Shown piece after piece: positions 53,545-64,000 of a stretch of 64,000 nt of DNA. The notes beneath the pieces were generated by a model, which was not told where the DNA came from, searched no databases, and saw only the letters and a program-made list of their open reading frames with translations. The stretch comes from Dirofilaria immitis (taxonomy: Eukaryota; Nematoda; Chromadorea; Rhabditida; Onchocercidae). The translations under genes were made by a program, and so were the position numbers. The DNA lies in assembly GCA_024305405.1 (NCBI GenBank), contig JAKNDB010000088.1, forward strand, positions 1,010,001-1,074,000, read 5' to 3'. Numbering within the stretch: position 1 is the first letter of the stretch; each line of letters opens with the position of its first letter.

Positions 53545-54774
53545 GTACTAAATTTCTTTAATTTAAATTGTTTATCATTTCAGGATTTTATTTCAATTTG
53601 AATAATATTTATTTCTAGTCAGGTGTTTTATTGAAAAAATGGTATGCAACTATCTTAATTGTTAAATTACAATCATTTTTAATCTAACAAAATAACGCTA
53701 TTTCAGAAATAGAAATGAAATTTTAAACTGATACATTTCAGAGGTATAAACAATAGAATTATCAAGCTCGGATAAGGGAAATTAGTGAAAATAGAGGAAA
53801 TCAAACATTACTGCTCCAAAAATTTCTTACAATCATACATTTATCACTTCATCATCAATAGTGTAAACTAATGATCAAATAATTAGCTTTCCTATAACCA
53901 TCTCCAAAAGAACTGTAAAGTTACCGTCGCTTATCTAAATCTATCCTATGTCCAGACTTTCTTGTTTCAGTCAATCATACACTGAATATTTCTTGTATCG
54001 CCAAATTAAGGGAATATATATATATATATATATATGGCAACTTTAACAGGAGTAATGCTTTCCTTTTAACCAATTTGGATTGAATAAATCGTTTCATTCA
54101 TTTTTACTCGTTATCTCTTTTTTCGGTGATATTCGATTTTATCGTTCTTATTAATAGTGCGTCGAAAAAAAGCGTCGTTTAATTACCCAAGTCTGAGAGC
54201 AAATCAAAACGCTGACTCACTACAATCAACCAAAGAAAACCTTATCCTAAGTGAAATACCGTGACGTCACATCCACACCAAAGACTAACGATTTCACCTG
54301 CTTCAAGTCCCATCAGACCAAATCGCGTTTTCCACAACAGAGAACTGCAAAAATCATCATGAATTATAACGCTTCCTAGCAAATAACTTACTAAAAATCA
54401 CAATATTTCATTATGATTAAAGCACAACAAGAACTTTAAATTCGAAAAATAGTTTTCTTTTTACCCGAATAATATATCCTTTGAATCTAAAGAGAATTAT
54501 ATTTTACCAATACAAAAATTATCGAAAATAAATTTTCAAAATAGAAAAGAAAAGATTCAAAATAAAACAGAAATTTGCATGTACATAAAATTTGCTTGTC
54601 AACTTTCTCGGATTACTAGTGAAAAATCATATATGGAAAATGATGGCACAAAGTATAATAAAATGAATGTAAAATTTTTTGTTCTAATTATCATTAAAAA
54701 ATATTCAGTCAGTTTCTATTAGTCACTTTTGATATTTAAATGAAATACGATGAAACAGCATAAAAGACAAACAG
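53545..54774. other. non-coding interval with an SL1-like site
   Basis: Contains a TA run (54016-54033), a less AT-rich stretch at 54170-54370, the SL1-like 22-mer at 54176-54197 and the palindrome TGACGTCA at 54262-54269, which is the full CRE core. No open frame with coding character. Confidence 0.5.
54176..54197 (+). other. SL1 spliced-leader-like 22-mer
   Basis: CGTTTAATTACCCAAGTCTG followed by AG matches the conserved nematode SL1 leader at 20 of 22 positions (differences at positions 1 and 18). It is followed by AGCAAATC, not by the GT donor of an SL RNA gene, and no Sm-type site is visible in the next 100 bases. It may be the 5' end of a reverse-transcribed trans-spliced mRNA, or a decayed SL gene. 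Confidence 0.6.
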
Positions 54775-56215
54775 TGCATATACAATTTAATCCATCACAA
54801 CATAATAATTTATAGCCCTGCAACTGAAATTTTTTTATTAAAATACCCGTGCAAAGATATCATCGCTTATCATCAAAGAGTTCGCTCGCTGCAAAAGTTC
54901 CTGGTAGAATTTTTATGCATGTGTCTTACCAAATTATAACTTCGACTGAATATTTTGCTGCACTTGTCACATTTTATTTCTTTTTATCCGTATGTGTATT
55001 CTCGTTCGAACTTGCAGGTTACATAGAAATCTGTATTTCCTATGGCTGTATTTTTTTCCTATCGTATTTGAATTCCTTTTTATTTATATTCGTACCTTTA
55101 TGAGTTTGAAAGTTTATCGAAATGCGAATCCTCACTGTATATATCAAATTTGAATTTCTTTTCGTTTTTATGGATTATGTTCATATGTTGTTAAAGGTCA
55201 TTGTTGCGAAAATATTGCTTCCCGAATATATTACATAAGAAATTTTGAACGTGTCTCGGAGGAGTATTGCTATTGCTTACTACATGCGTCATTTGCTTGA
55301 TTTGATTAATCGTTTTTATTTGTATTTGAAATAGTTGGGAATGTCTTATATTTACATGATTTGATAATTATTTTTCCTGCAACTTTTAAACATTCTCAAT
55401 GAACAAAAAACCGTGCGATCTATGATCAAAAAAATTCATGCAATGTTAATACTATTGCAAAATAATTTCAACTTTAATCCTCTCTAAAGTATATGCCAGT
55501 TGAATCAAAAAAAATCACAGAATTATAAATATCTGTGTTTTAATCAAATTTTCACCTAATTCTTTTATTACAAAATAATGTGAAATCATCGGTGAATTAT
55601 TACAATAATTCAATATTCGGAAATATTTAGAATAAAAATACAAAATTATTTATAACTAAGGGAATCATTTACATTACTTTATTTTGTGTATTTTTAGAAT
55701 ACTGTGATAATTTTTGTATGATTTTTCAAATTGTTTGTTTCACAACATTTTGTAGCAATTAATTCCCAACCTTGAATGATATCTTTGCTCCACAAGAAAT
55801 TTCATATTGATTTCTTGAAAAAGATTCTCTAGAGCTTTAATTAAAGGAAGAGATTTTAAACAAAATATCGAAATTTAGCGAAAGTCAGTAATTAAATTTA
55901 TCATTAATAGGTATTCAAAAGATTGATAGCAAAGTTTGTTTTCATAAAGTTCAAGTTGATAGCAAGATTTTCTACTTCAAATTATTTATCAGAGGCTTTT
56001 TGCTTTTTAATATTTTTGGATACAAAACATTTTTGGCTTATTATTCTTTTTGAATTGTTTTGTCATTTTATTTGCTGCTAATATTTGATCAAACTTTACG
56101 TTCTTCTCTACTCGTTAATGAAATAAAATTTTATTCAAAGTTACAACGAATTAATAGTGTGAATCAATACACAATAGCATAACTATTCGTGCTTTATTGA
56201 TAATGAGGATTTTCA
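54775..56215. repeat. segmental duplication, copy B (partner 61200-63040)
   Basis: Shares order and much of the sequence with 61200-63040: AATTTAATCCATCACAACAT at 54785 and 61207, the zinc-finger region, ATCAAAAAAATTCATGCAAT versus CTCAAAAAAATTCATACAAT, and AGAATTATAAATATCTGTGT versus AGAATTATAAATATCTATGT. Copy B lacks the roughly 490 bp that holds the signal-peptide exon in the other copy. Confidence 0.85.
54849..55330 (-). pseudogene. broken C2H2 zinc-finger gene copy
   Basis: Aligns with the zinc-finger exon of the intact gene at 61234-61884. Here the finger codons are interrupted, Cys and His positions are missing or shifted, at least two fingers are deleted, and no long minus-strand frame remains. 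The plus-strand frame 54849-55103 is only its shadow. Homology to the intact copy extends on both sides. Confidence 0.75.
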
Positions 56216-56420
56216 CGCATTTCCTGGAAGTTCATTTGAATAATTACACACTATTTACCAGGTTATTAGCTCTCAATTTCTAAAGTTGAATCGGAACTAA
56301 GCTGGTTCCATCCATCGAAATTCCCTCTTTTAAATCTTTTAGTACTCCTTCTGTAATCCCTCTGTTATTTGATCATCTTGCTTTTTATGATGACTACATC
56401 CTTTGATTTCGCTAATATTT

Positions 56421-56615
56421 TCTCTTTTGACATTCTTAATTATATTTTCTGACATCTATTGATAGGTAAAATTATAAGATGACATATTTTAGGATACAGA
56501 ATTTTTCTGAAAATATTATTAAAATAGTATTTCCAAAGAAAAATAAAGCAAACAATATTTAATGTTAAGAAGTAAGAAAATAATGGAAGAGATTCTGAAA
56601 ACAAAATAAATTTGA
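56421..56615 (+). repeat. inverted repeat, left arm
   Basis: The reverse complement lies at about 63810-64000. Positions 56461-56580 match 63841-63960 base for base (120 of 120 by eye), with a few mismatches at the edges. The right arm runs to the window end and may continue. Confidence 0.95.
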
Positions 56616-59600
56616 AGACGTCAACGAACAGTTATATAATGTCAATGATATAATAAGACAATTCAAATTCTAGTGACGGTAATATGACTCGAGGAAATGC
56701 AGTGACCCAAAGATACCCGATACCATCCAACTGACCTCGTGGATCACACCTAACCAAAATAATGTCGTTGTTTAAAAAAATGCAGATATTTTGTCATCAT
56801 ATGCGGATCAAGCGAATGATAGATATATGATCAAAATTTCTCGATACATTTTCGGCACAAATGAATATATGTTATTAACGTGTAATGATTGACGCAGGAC
56901 TTATTTTCCTATGCTTTATCGAACTGTTAATTATCCAAAATCAGTTATCCAATTGTTCAATTGATGAACTGTCCTGGAAACTGCTTTGAGAATTTTCTTT
57001 GAGCGATAGATTGATTGTTCGAATGTTCTGTCATATACTGCCTCTTCTCATTGATCCTAATTCTTTGTAGAAGAAGTTCGCTTATTGTTCGCCAGCAAAA
57101 TCACCATTTTAGTATGAAAGGATTCTGTTTTCTACTCGTCAGCTATAACATAATTTACACCACATTAACATAGCGCAATGAGTATTTGCTTACTTCATGC
57201 AATAACATAATGCAGAATATGATTTAAAGGCTAATAGCTTGGTGATGCAAAAATATTTTTAACAAATATTCTTTGGCTATTATATTCCATAAAATATTTT
57301 AGTTTTACCAACAAAATAACTGTTCATTTTTAACTTTCTAATATTTTTATATGTTATTTATTTAAGTGATATTATTTTGAGCTCAAAAACGATTCAGCAA
57401 ATTTTTGACAACTACAAAATTTTCCTTCCTTCAGCTACGTTTATATACGAATACGATGAAAGAAGTCTGATAAATGCATTCGGATTAATTGGCTATTAGA
57501 TGTGAAATCTGATAGGTTTGAAGTCTCAAGAAGCTAACAGTTTTTATAATTTTTCTGTGCTATTCATTTACTACATGAAAAGATCAAGAAATGAAATTTA
57601 AAAAAACGATAAGTAGATTTAGCATTTCAAGGAAAAAAGAAACAAAAAGTTGAATTCATATCTTCATTGCTTTATTGATTTTAAAATCCTTTATTTCAGA
57701 TTATTTGAGCTAGAAAATGCCGAAAGATCAAAAATAAGCGAACAAAACGACTAATACCGTCGCCAGCAAAGATGGCCGGAAAACTTATGTGCAGTTTGGT
57801 TGGATAAAAATAATAACCTGATATATTTATTTCCGTAAACGATATTTTTAGCATTGCTTATTTTGCTTCTTCCTTCTCTTTTCCCTTTCTTTTCCCATCA
57901 TTCATTTTACTATTATTAATAAATCATTACATTTTATAAACGTTGAGTCTTTGTTAACACGACATTTAATATTCACCATGATAGTTCGCAAAACTTCAAG
58001 CTGGATGGGTTGATGCGTGCTGTCATGCTTGAAATAATAAAGTTGTACCTAGTTGTCAAAGGACTTCTCTATTCATCTGACAAGCAAACAAGAATATGCC
58101 ATGGTCAATCGGGACGATTCAGTTCAAATCGATTTCCGCAATTGCATAACAGCTATCCGTTTGAGTTCAAACGCGAACAAATCATTAATGGTATCAGGTA
58201 TGCAAAAGAAGAAATACGTATTTATGACAGTCATAAATGCTTTTGGAATTAAAAGAAGGATATGGCAGATCGTATAGACAGATAAAATTCAATGCTTTTG
58301 ATGAAAATGGTGTTTACGTGTGTATGATTACGTGCTGTGCATATCATTGAACGTCAAAATTATGCCTGAATTTATCACTGCTAATATTCATCAGCGCTCT
58401 TTCAAATCGATTTCCGCTATGATCGGCTTATTATCGAAAAAATACCTGAAATATTTTTATAAATTACAGATATGACAAAATAATCAAGAAACTTTTTTGT
58501 ATTACAGAAATATTTTGATTTAATAAAGCATTTGATTTTTATGTTGCATATTGTGAACTATGTTTGCTATGGGTGACGTGGAGTAAACAAGTTCTCACAC
58601 TATAAAATATTAAGATCAATCAGAAGAAATAGTGCATAGCAGAAGAACTGAACAACTGAATCATTGTTTGGAGAAACTGTCAAAGATTCTAGGAATAATT
58701 TTCAATTAAACAACAACAAAGAAAATTTAATGATCTACTTTGCCACTGATACTATCAGATGATTATGGTCTCACTTGAAGGATAAAAATAAACTTTTCAT
58801 CAATCAATAAAACTTTATCACATCTCTTCATCTTTGCAAATATCATTATTTTAGTACCAAAGCCAGGATATATATTTGTTTAAACAGAGCTTGTATTCAA
58901 TATGATATATGAACTTCGAAAGAAATATTAGGATTGAACGATTATTAAATGTGACAGATTTATTTTCTGGGAAGTAAAAAAATTCTCATTTTACAATCTC
59001 TCATTTTATAATTTTATTAATTGATTATAGGAAAGATGAAAAACTGAAATAGTTGAAAAAAATATGTAAATACTTATTTTTTGCAATGTAAGAATAGATA
59101 AAGTATTGGAAAAAGTTGAAGAATGAATTAAAAATATTCAGGGCAGCATTAAGAAATATCTTAATTTCAGATTAGAGCAAATATTAAGGTGCGAGATTCG
59201 ATGTGTTGACAATTGAATGAAAATAACCTGCCAATTCTAAACTTATTTCGTTTCTTAAATCAATTTTCACTTTCTTCTTTACTTTATTTCCTTGTAATAC
59301 CATTCGTTCTATTTTTGATGATAAATGGTTGAGTATCAGAGATCCTTATTTTAAACGGCGAATAGACAAAAAAATTGATTTTTTAAAAGAATAACAATAA
59401 TTTCTAAAAAATTTACTAAAGACAAAATTTAATGAATTTAATGGATTTGATAAAATTTTACTAAACTCTATCGTAAATTGAAACTATGAAATGACCGAAT
59501 ATCATCAACTAATTAATTAATTTATTTCAAGTTCTGATGCTCCTTATAAAAGTCGAACTTGTCAATTCATATGACAAAGCAGATGATGTTTATGATAATC

Positions 59601-60754
59601 GAGCGATGTTATTATGCGTTAAACCATCAGCGACAGTATTAAAATTATTCATTCGTCTGAGGCATTGCAAACAATAAAATATAAACAGTATACTAATTAA
59701 GAGCCATAAAAGTCTAGAGAGAAAGTAAATATTAAGATCTTGGCTTTATATATATATTAAAATAGAAACGTTAGATGGAAAAAAACAATGAAGAATGATG
59801 GATCAGGGCAAAAAAATTGGCAAATAAGTAGGCAATTTGAAGCAGTCAGGAATATCGGTATTTTTTGATTTTGAAGAAGTGATTTAACGACAATAATGAC
59901 AAATCTGCGGTGTAAAAATAAATTTTTTGAGAAATTTAATATTTATCAAAATAATAATAATATTAGCAAGATTTATTTTAGCATGATAGCATTTGCCAGA
60001 TTCTAGTAAAATGAATAAATTATATAACTTACATTAAAAATTGAAATAGATACGTCTTTTGTCTAAGATAGGAGTATTTGAAAGATTGCATTATGTAGAG
60101 CATTTTTACAATATTTAATTATACAGAGAATTTCAGTTCGAATATTTAAGTGTTAAGTTGAATAAAGTTCAAATTAAAAAGTAAATTAATTCATATATTT
60201 CCAGTCAGAAATTTCATGCCCATTTTAGTGTGCTTTTAATAGACGAAAAAAGCAGAAATTTTCAGATTCCATCTCACCAAACTTATCGATTGCAATTTCT
60301 CGTAAGCCAGTTAAGTAATCAATTAATAATTCAAACATCGTATGCTAGACGATAATGATCAACTTAGATCAAAGATTAAATTCGTATTAACAAACTCTAT
60401 ATTAACAAACAAACAAAATCCATTTGTTAGAATACAAAAATTCTTTACTTTAATTCGAGAATGAAGTTAAAAAACCCATATGCATATTCGACAAATTCTA
60501 ACTTTAAGAAATATATTGCTTCTTTTAAATTGAAATTTCTCTAAGATAGGTGTGTTTGAAAGATTGCCATCTGTAGAGTACTGCCTTAAAATATTTAACT
60601 GACATCAAAAACATCTTAGAAATGATTAATACCATGAAGTATTGATTACATTTTCTAGTTAAAAGAGAGACTGTCGATATCTCCAATATACTCCTATTAA
60701 AAATATTAATTTCTTGAGTTCAATCATCATGTATCTGCAAATTATTTCGATTCT

Positions 60755-60886
60755 GAATATCATACATATGTAATTTTTAATTTACCTCTATCACATTACC
60801 ATTGCATATTTTCAGATTCCGAATATCATAAATATGTAATTTTTAATTTACCTCTATCACATTACCATTGCATATTTTCAGAGCTG
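60755..60886 (+). repeat. 66-bp tandem duplication
   Basis: Two copies of a unit starting GAATATCATA and ending CCATTGCATATTTTCAGA. Each unit ends in a perfect splice-acceptor-like TATTTTCAG. Confidence 0.95.
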
Positions 60887-61199
60887 TTGCAATCTTGTCC
60901 CAAATACGAAACAATTAATTTTATAATTTGTATTACATGTACCACACAACCACTAATAAATTGAAACATAGCGGATATTTTAAATTCAAAATTAAAGTCT
61001 ATTTTCTTATAATCTGAATTTGATTACAAATCACTAAAAACTAATGTATCAATATGAAAGAAACAAAAAATATGGGAAAAAATTGACATACACATTTTTG
61101 AGCATACATTTTTGCAATGAAAATAATGAATGAAATGAATAATTTCATTCCAGTCACTGTTGGCACTCAACCAAAAGATAATGATAGTGGTAAAAGACA

Positions 61200-63040
61200 G
61201 TAAATACAATTTAATCCATCACAACATAATAATTTATAGTCTTGTAACTGAAATTATTTCTTTTATTAAAATATCCGTGGCAGAGATGATATCATCACTT
61301 ATCATCGGGATCAAAGAGTTCAGTGTAGAAGCTTTCGGTAGAATTTTATGCTTCCTCTTCTTGTGTTTTATCAAATTATCTTTTCGATTGAATATTTTAT
61401 TGCATTCATCACATTTGAATTCTTTTTTGTCCGTATGCAGCGCTCGTATATGAGCTCGCAGGCTTTGCAAATATTCATATTTCCTGTTGCATATGTTGCA
61501 TTTGAATTGTTTTTCGCCCTTATGCTTTTCCGTATGCTTTATCAATATATGAGCCTTCAAGCTTCGCAGATATCCATATTTCCTACCGCATATGTTGCAT
61601 TTGAATTCGTTTTTGCCTGTATGCGCGTTAATGTGATCTTTCAGAATGTATCGATACGCGAATTGCTCATCGCATATATCACATTTGTATTTCGTTTCAT
61701 TTTCATGAATTACCTTTATATGACGTGTAAGGCCACCTTTACGAATATATTTCTTCCCGCATGCATTACATCCAAATTCTTTGTTTGCATTTGTCCTATT
61801 ATGAGCATGCAAATCGGATGAGTATTGCAATTGTTTACCACATACGTTATTTGCTTGAATTAATTGATTGTTTTTATTTGTTACCTATAATATTGAGGAA
61901 TGATTTATATTATATAATTTGATGATTATTTTCTCTGCAACTTTTACAGACGTTCTTAATAAATAGAATTCACAGATATCAGTATGGAATCTTCGATCAA
62001 CGACATTTCATCAATATTTAATTACTAATATAATTTAGAAACAGTTTAGAGATAGTAAAGGTTTGAAAAGGGTAAAAATATTCCCAATTTTTTTCTGTAA
62101 GAAAATAATCTATTCTTAACTAAATAGAAATATTTCTAAACATGGATATTTAATTTCTATGCTGAGAACAATGACTTGTTTACTTACTGGTGCTTGTGCG
62201 ATATATGACGGCATGGTAATGATTGCAACATAATAGAAAAGTAGCATGCTGATCTGATCTGATTTGCGGATAATTTCTGCCAGTAAACAATAGCCGCGTG
62301 AATGACACAAATTTAATATGGAATTCTGGAAAGCATTTTATATAAATATTCTTCAAAATATATAATTACAAATTTTTAAAAAACAACTAACCAGTCCAGC
62401 AATATAACAACTATTGCAATCGAGGAAAGAACTGTTTTTATGAAGTTCGATAACAGTGTGATCTATGCTCAAAAAAATTCATACAATTTTAATCCTTTTG
62501 CATAATAATTTTAGCTTTACTTCTCTCTAAATTTATTGCTATCAGAATCAAAAAATCATAGAATTATAAATATCTATGTTGAATTTTGACCTAATCCTTT
62601 ATTACAGAATATTGTGAAACTATTGGTGAGTTATTACAGTAATTCAATATGCGGAAATATTTACAATAAAAATCAAAATTATTTGTAACTGACGGAATTA
62701 TTTACACTATTTTGTATATTTAAGATAATTGCTATATGATTTTTCATTTTGTTTGTTGCACAATTTTGTAAAAATAGTTAATTCCCAACATTAGATGATA
62801 TCACTGCTCGATCTATTATCGATATATTTTGTAGTTTAAATTATTTATATTATTCTTTTGATATGTTTTATGATTTTAATTGCTGCTAATATTTCATTAT
62901 GATTTATGTTTTTCGCTATTTGTTAATGCAATAAGGTTTTATTCAAATTTTCTATTAACATACTCTGCTTTTTACAACAATGAATAGAGTGGATCAATAT
63001 ACAACTAATAGCATGACTATTTGTGCATTTATAGATAATG
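61200..63040. repeat. segmental duplication, copy A (partner 54775-56215)
   Basis: Same orientation as copy B, with its zinc-finger gene intact. It contains an extra block at about 61970-62455 that includes the first exon of the zinc-finger gene. Confidence 0.85.
61234..62247 (-). CDS. C2H2 zinc-finger protein with an N-terminal signal peptide
   Basis: Exon 1 (62247-62188) encodes MLLFYYVAIITMPSYIAQAP, a good signal peptide, and ends at GTAAGT. Exon 2 (61884-61234) starts after ATTATAG in the same phase (0) and encodes 216 residues. It opens with a degenerate finger (NNVCGKQLQYSSDLHAHN, first Cys missing), followed by five complete C2H2 fingers: GCNACGKKYIRKGGLTRH, KCDICDEQFAYRYILKDH, KCNICGRKYGYLRSLKAH, KCNICNRKYEYLQSLRAH and KCDECNKIFNRKDNLIKH. 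A short acidic-hydrophobic tail follows. The fingers would bind DNA or RNA in a conventional protein; a secretory leader is unusual and points to export or to a different role. A methionine inside exon 2 (at 61830) could also start a leaderless form. No frameshift is seen. Confidence 0.8.
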
Positions 63041-63809
63041 GGAAATCAGATTAACAAAATTTCAATTCCAAAAATCTGACTTTAAATATGATATTTTCAA
63101 TTTTTATAATTCTCGATCAGAAACCATTGCTTTTAGCGATTAATTTGCATATTTTGGATTACTGCTGCAGCAAAATCTAAAATAGTCTATAAACACTAAA
63201 AATAAAGTGAAAATATTTATTACAACCTTTAAGCCTTTAAATAACCCTAAATAAATAATTTTTTTCTAAATTAAATGAACCTTCAAATAAATAATTTTTC
63301 TAAATTAAATTAAGAAATAATATTGCAGCAACAATTAGATGAGAACAGAATTATCAGATTCATCGTTGGAACGCAGATGAGAATATAAGTGGTTCAATGA
63401 CTAGAAAAAGCACAATCTGATGATTTGGAAAAATATTTCGAATATCCTCTATAATGTTTAAAACCATCATCAGTTTGTACAATTTCAAATTTCAATTGAC
63501 TGATAAAACCATTTTATGAAAAGCTATTAAAAAAAAGCAATTCAACAGTGGCAAAAACTCTGAATTTTATAGTCTTTTGGAATCAGACCATAAAAAAAAG
63601 AAAATGTAGTTCTTTCTTGGCATTATATTAGTTAACTGACATTTGTTTGATTTAAAATTCATGAGCTTGTAGTTCAAATTTGAATACTTCAAAAATGAAA
63701 CACTAAAAAGCATCATATTCTTTTCCTTCCAAGTGTTTGAAAGAAGAAAAAGAAAGCAATATTTAATATTTTTGGACTATTTAAAGTTGAAACACTAAAA
63801 AACTATCGA
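62248..63809. other. non-coding DNA upstream of the zinc-finger gene
   Basis: Includes the right part of duplication copy A (to about 63040) and then AT-rich sequence with no coding content. Any promoter of the zinc-finger gene would lie at its left end. No site can be named. Confidence 0.5.
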
Positions 63810-64000
63810 ATTTATTTTGTTCTCAGAATCTCTCCCATTATTTTCTTACTTCTTAACATTAAATATTGTTTGCTTTATTTTTCTTTGGAAATACTATTTT
63901 AATAATATTTTCAGAAAAATTCTGTATCCTAAAATATGTCATCTTATAATTTTACCTATCAATAGATGTCAGAAAATATAATTAAGAATGTCAAAGAGAA
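63810..64000 (-). repeat. inverted repeat, right arm, cut by the window end
   Basis: Reverse complement of 56421-56615. Identity is perfect over 63841-63960 and continues with one length difference in a T run to the last base of the window. Confidence 0.95.

Larger units (their letters stand above)
56216..61199. other. 5-kb interval without a supported gene
   Basis: Holds the left arm of an inverted repeat (56421-56615) and a 66-bp tandem repeat (60755-60886). A coding-like stretch at 58010-58350 shows fragments in different frames (YGRSYRQIKFNAFDENG and VNRDDSVQIDFRNC) but no family I can name. A 46-codon frame at 59537-59677 (MLLIKVELVNSYDKADD onward) follows an AAG acceptor-like site and has ordinary codon use; it could be a terminal exon of an unknown gene. 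I call neither as a gene. Confidence 0.45.

Noticed and set aside
54849..55103. 84-codon plus-strand frame that looks like a membrane protein
   Set aside because: Antisense of the broken zinc-finger copy; its hydrophobicity comes from reversed Lys/Glu codons.
58010..58350. Possible small gene (weak resemblance to a profilin-like size and layout)
   Set aside because: Fragments lie in different frames and no family motif could be confirmed.
61348..61821. 157-codon plus-strand frame rich in Phe, Tyr and Ile
   Set aside because: It is the antisense shadow of the zinc-finger exon, whose minus-strand frame has five perfect C2H2 patterns.

Overview
This is a window of a very AT-rich eukaryotic genome. 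It carries multi-exon genes with GT-AG introns, poorly spliced-looking long introns, and many simple repeats. A ground-like (Hedgehog-related) gene, a Kunitz/Ig gene, a BEL/Pao retroelement remnant and a 20-of-22 match to the nematode SL1 leader together point to a nematode. A clade III (filarial or spirurid) worm fits the base composition best, but this is inferred from content and not from a species-specific marker.

Layout. 1-2579: low-complexity AT DNA. 2580-6140 (+): class A seven-helix receptor; its 5' exon(s) were not located. 9215-11508 (+): small secreted ground-like protein. 13094-19176 (-): NOC3-type nucleolar complex protein. 20610-25088 (+): DDX28-type mitochondrial DEAD-box helicase, transcribed divergently from NOC3 across 1.4 kb. 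25089-32683: gene-free, full of micro- and minisatellites. 32684-47330 (+): one 15-kb gene for a FERM-domain protein tyrosine phosphatase of the PTPN14/PTPN21 type whose phosphatase domain lacks key catalytic residues. 48919-50896: eroded BEL/Pao retroelement. 51509-53544 (+): Kunitz and Ig exons of an extracellular protein. 54176-54197: SL1-like 22-mer. 54775-56215 and 61200-63040: two copies of a segmental duplication. One copy holds an intact C2H2 zinc-finger gene (minus strand) whose first exon encodes a signal peptide. The other holds its broken relative and lacks that exon. 56421-56615 and 63810-64000 form a nearly perfect inverted repeat.

Two themes cut across the window. First, in NOC3, DDX28 and the FERM-PTP gene the conserved reading frame repeatedly jumps. 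Most breaks lie at A/T homopolymers that are one base too short, and adding that base also restores matching intron phases. This looks like a consensus error of the assembly and not like gene decay, so the gene models below are described as intact genes with apparent frameshifts. Second, the right-hand third (48-64 kb) is younger, repeat-rich accessory DNA, while the left two thirds hold conserved housekeeping and signalling genes. NOC3 (large ribosomal subunit maturation in the nucleolus) and DDX28 (mitochondrial ribosome assembly) share one intergenic region and may be co-expressed. The other genes have no obvious functional link to each other.
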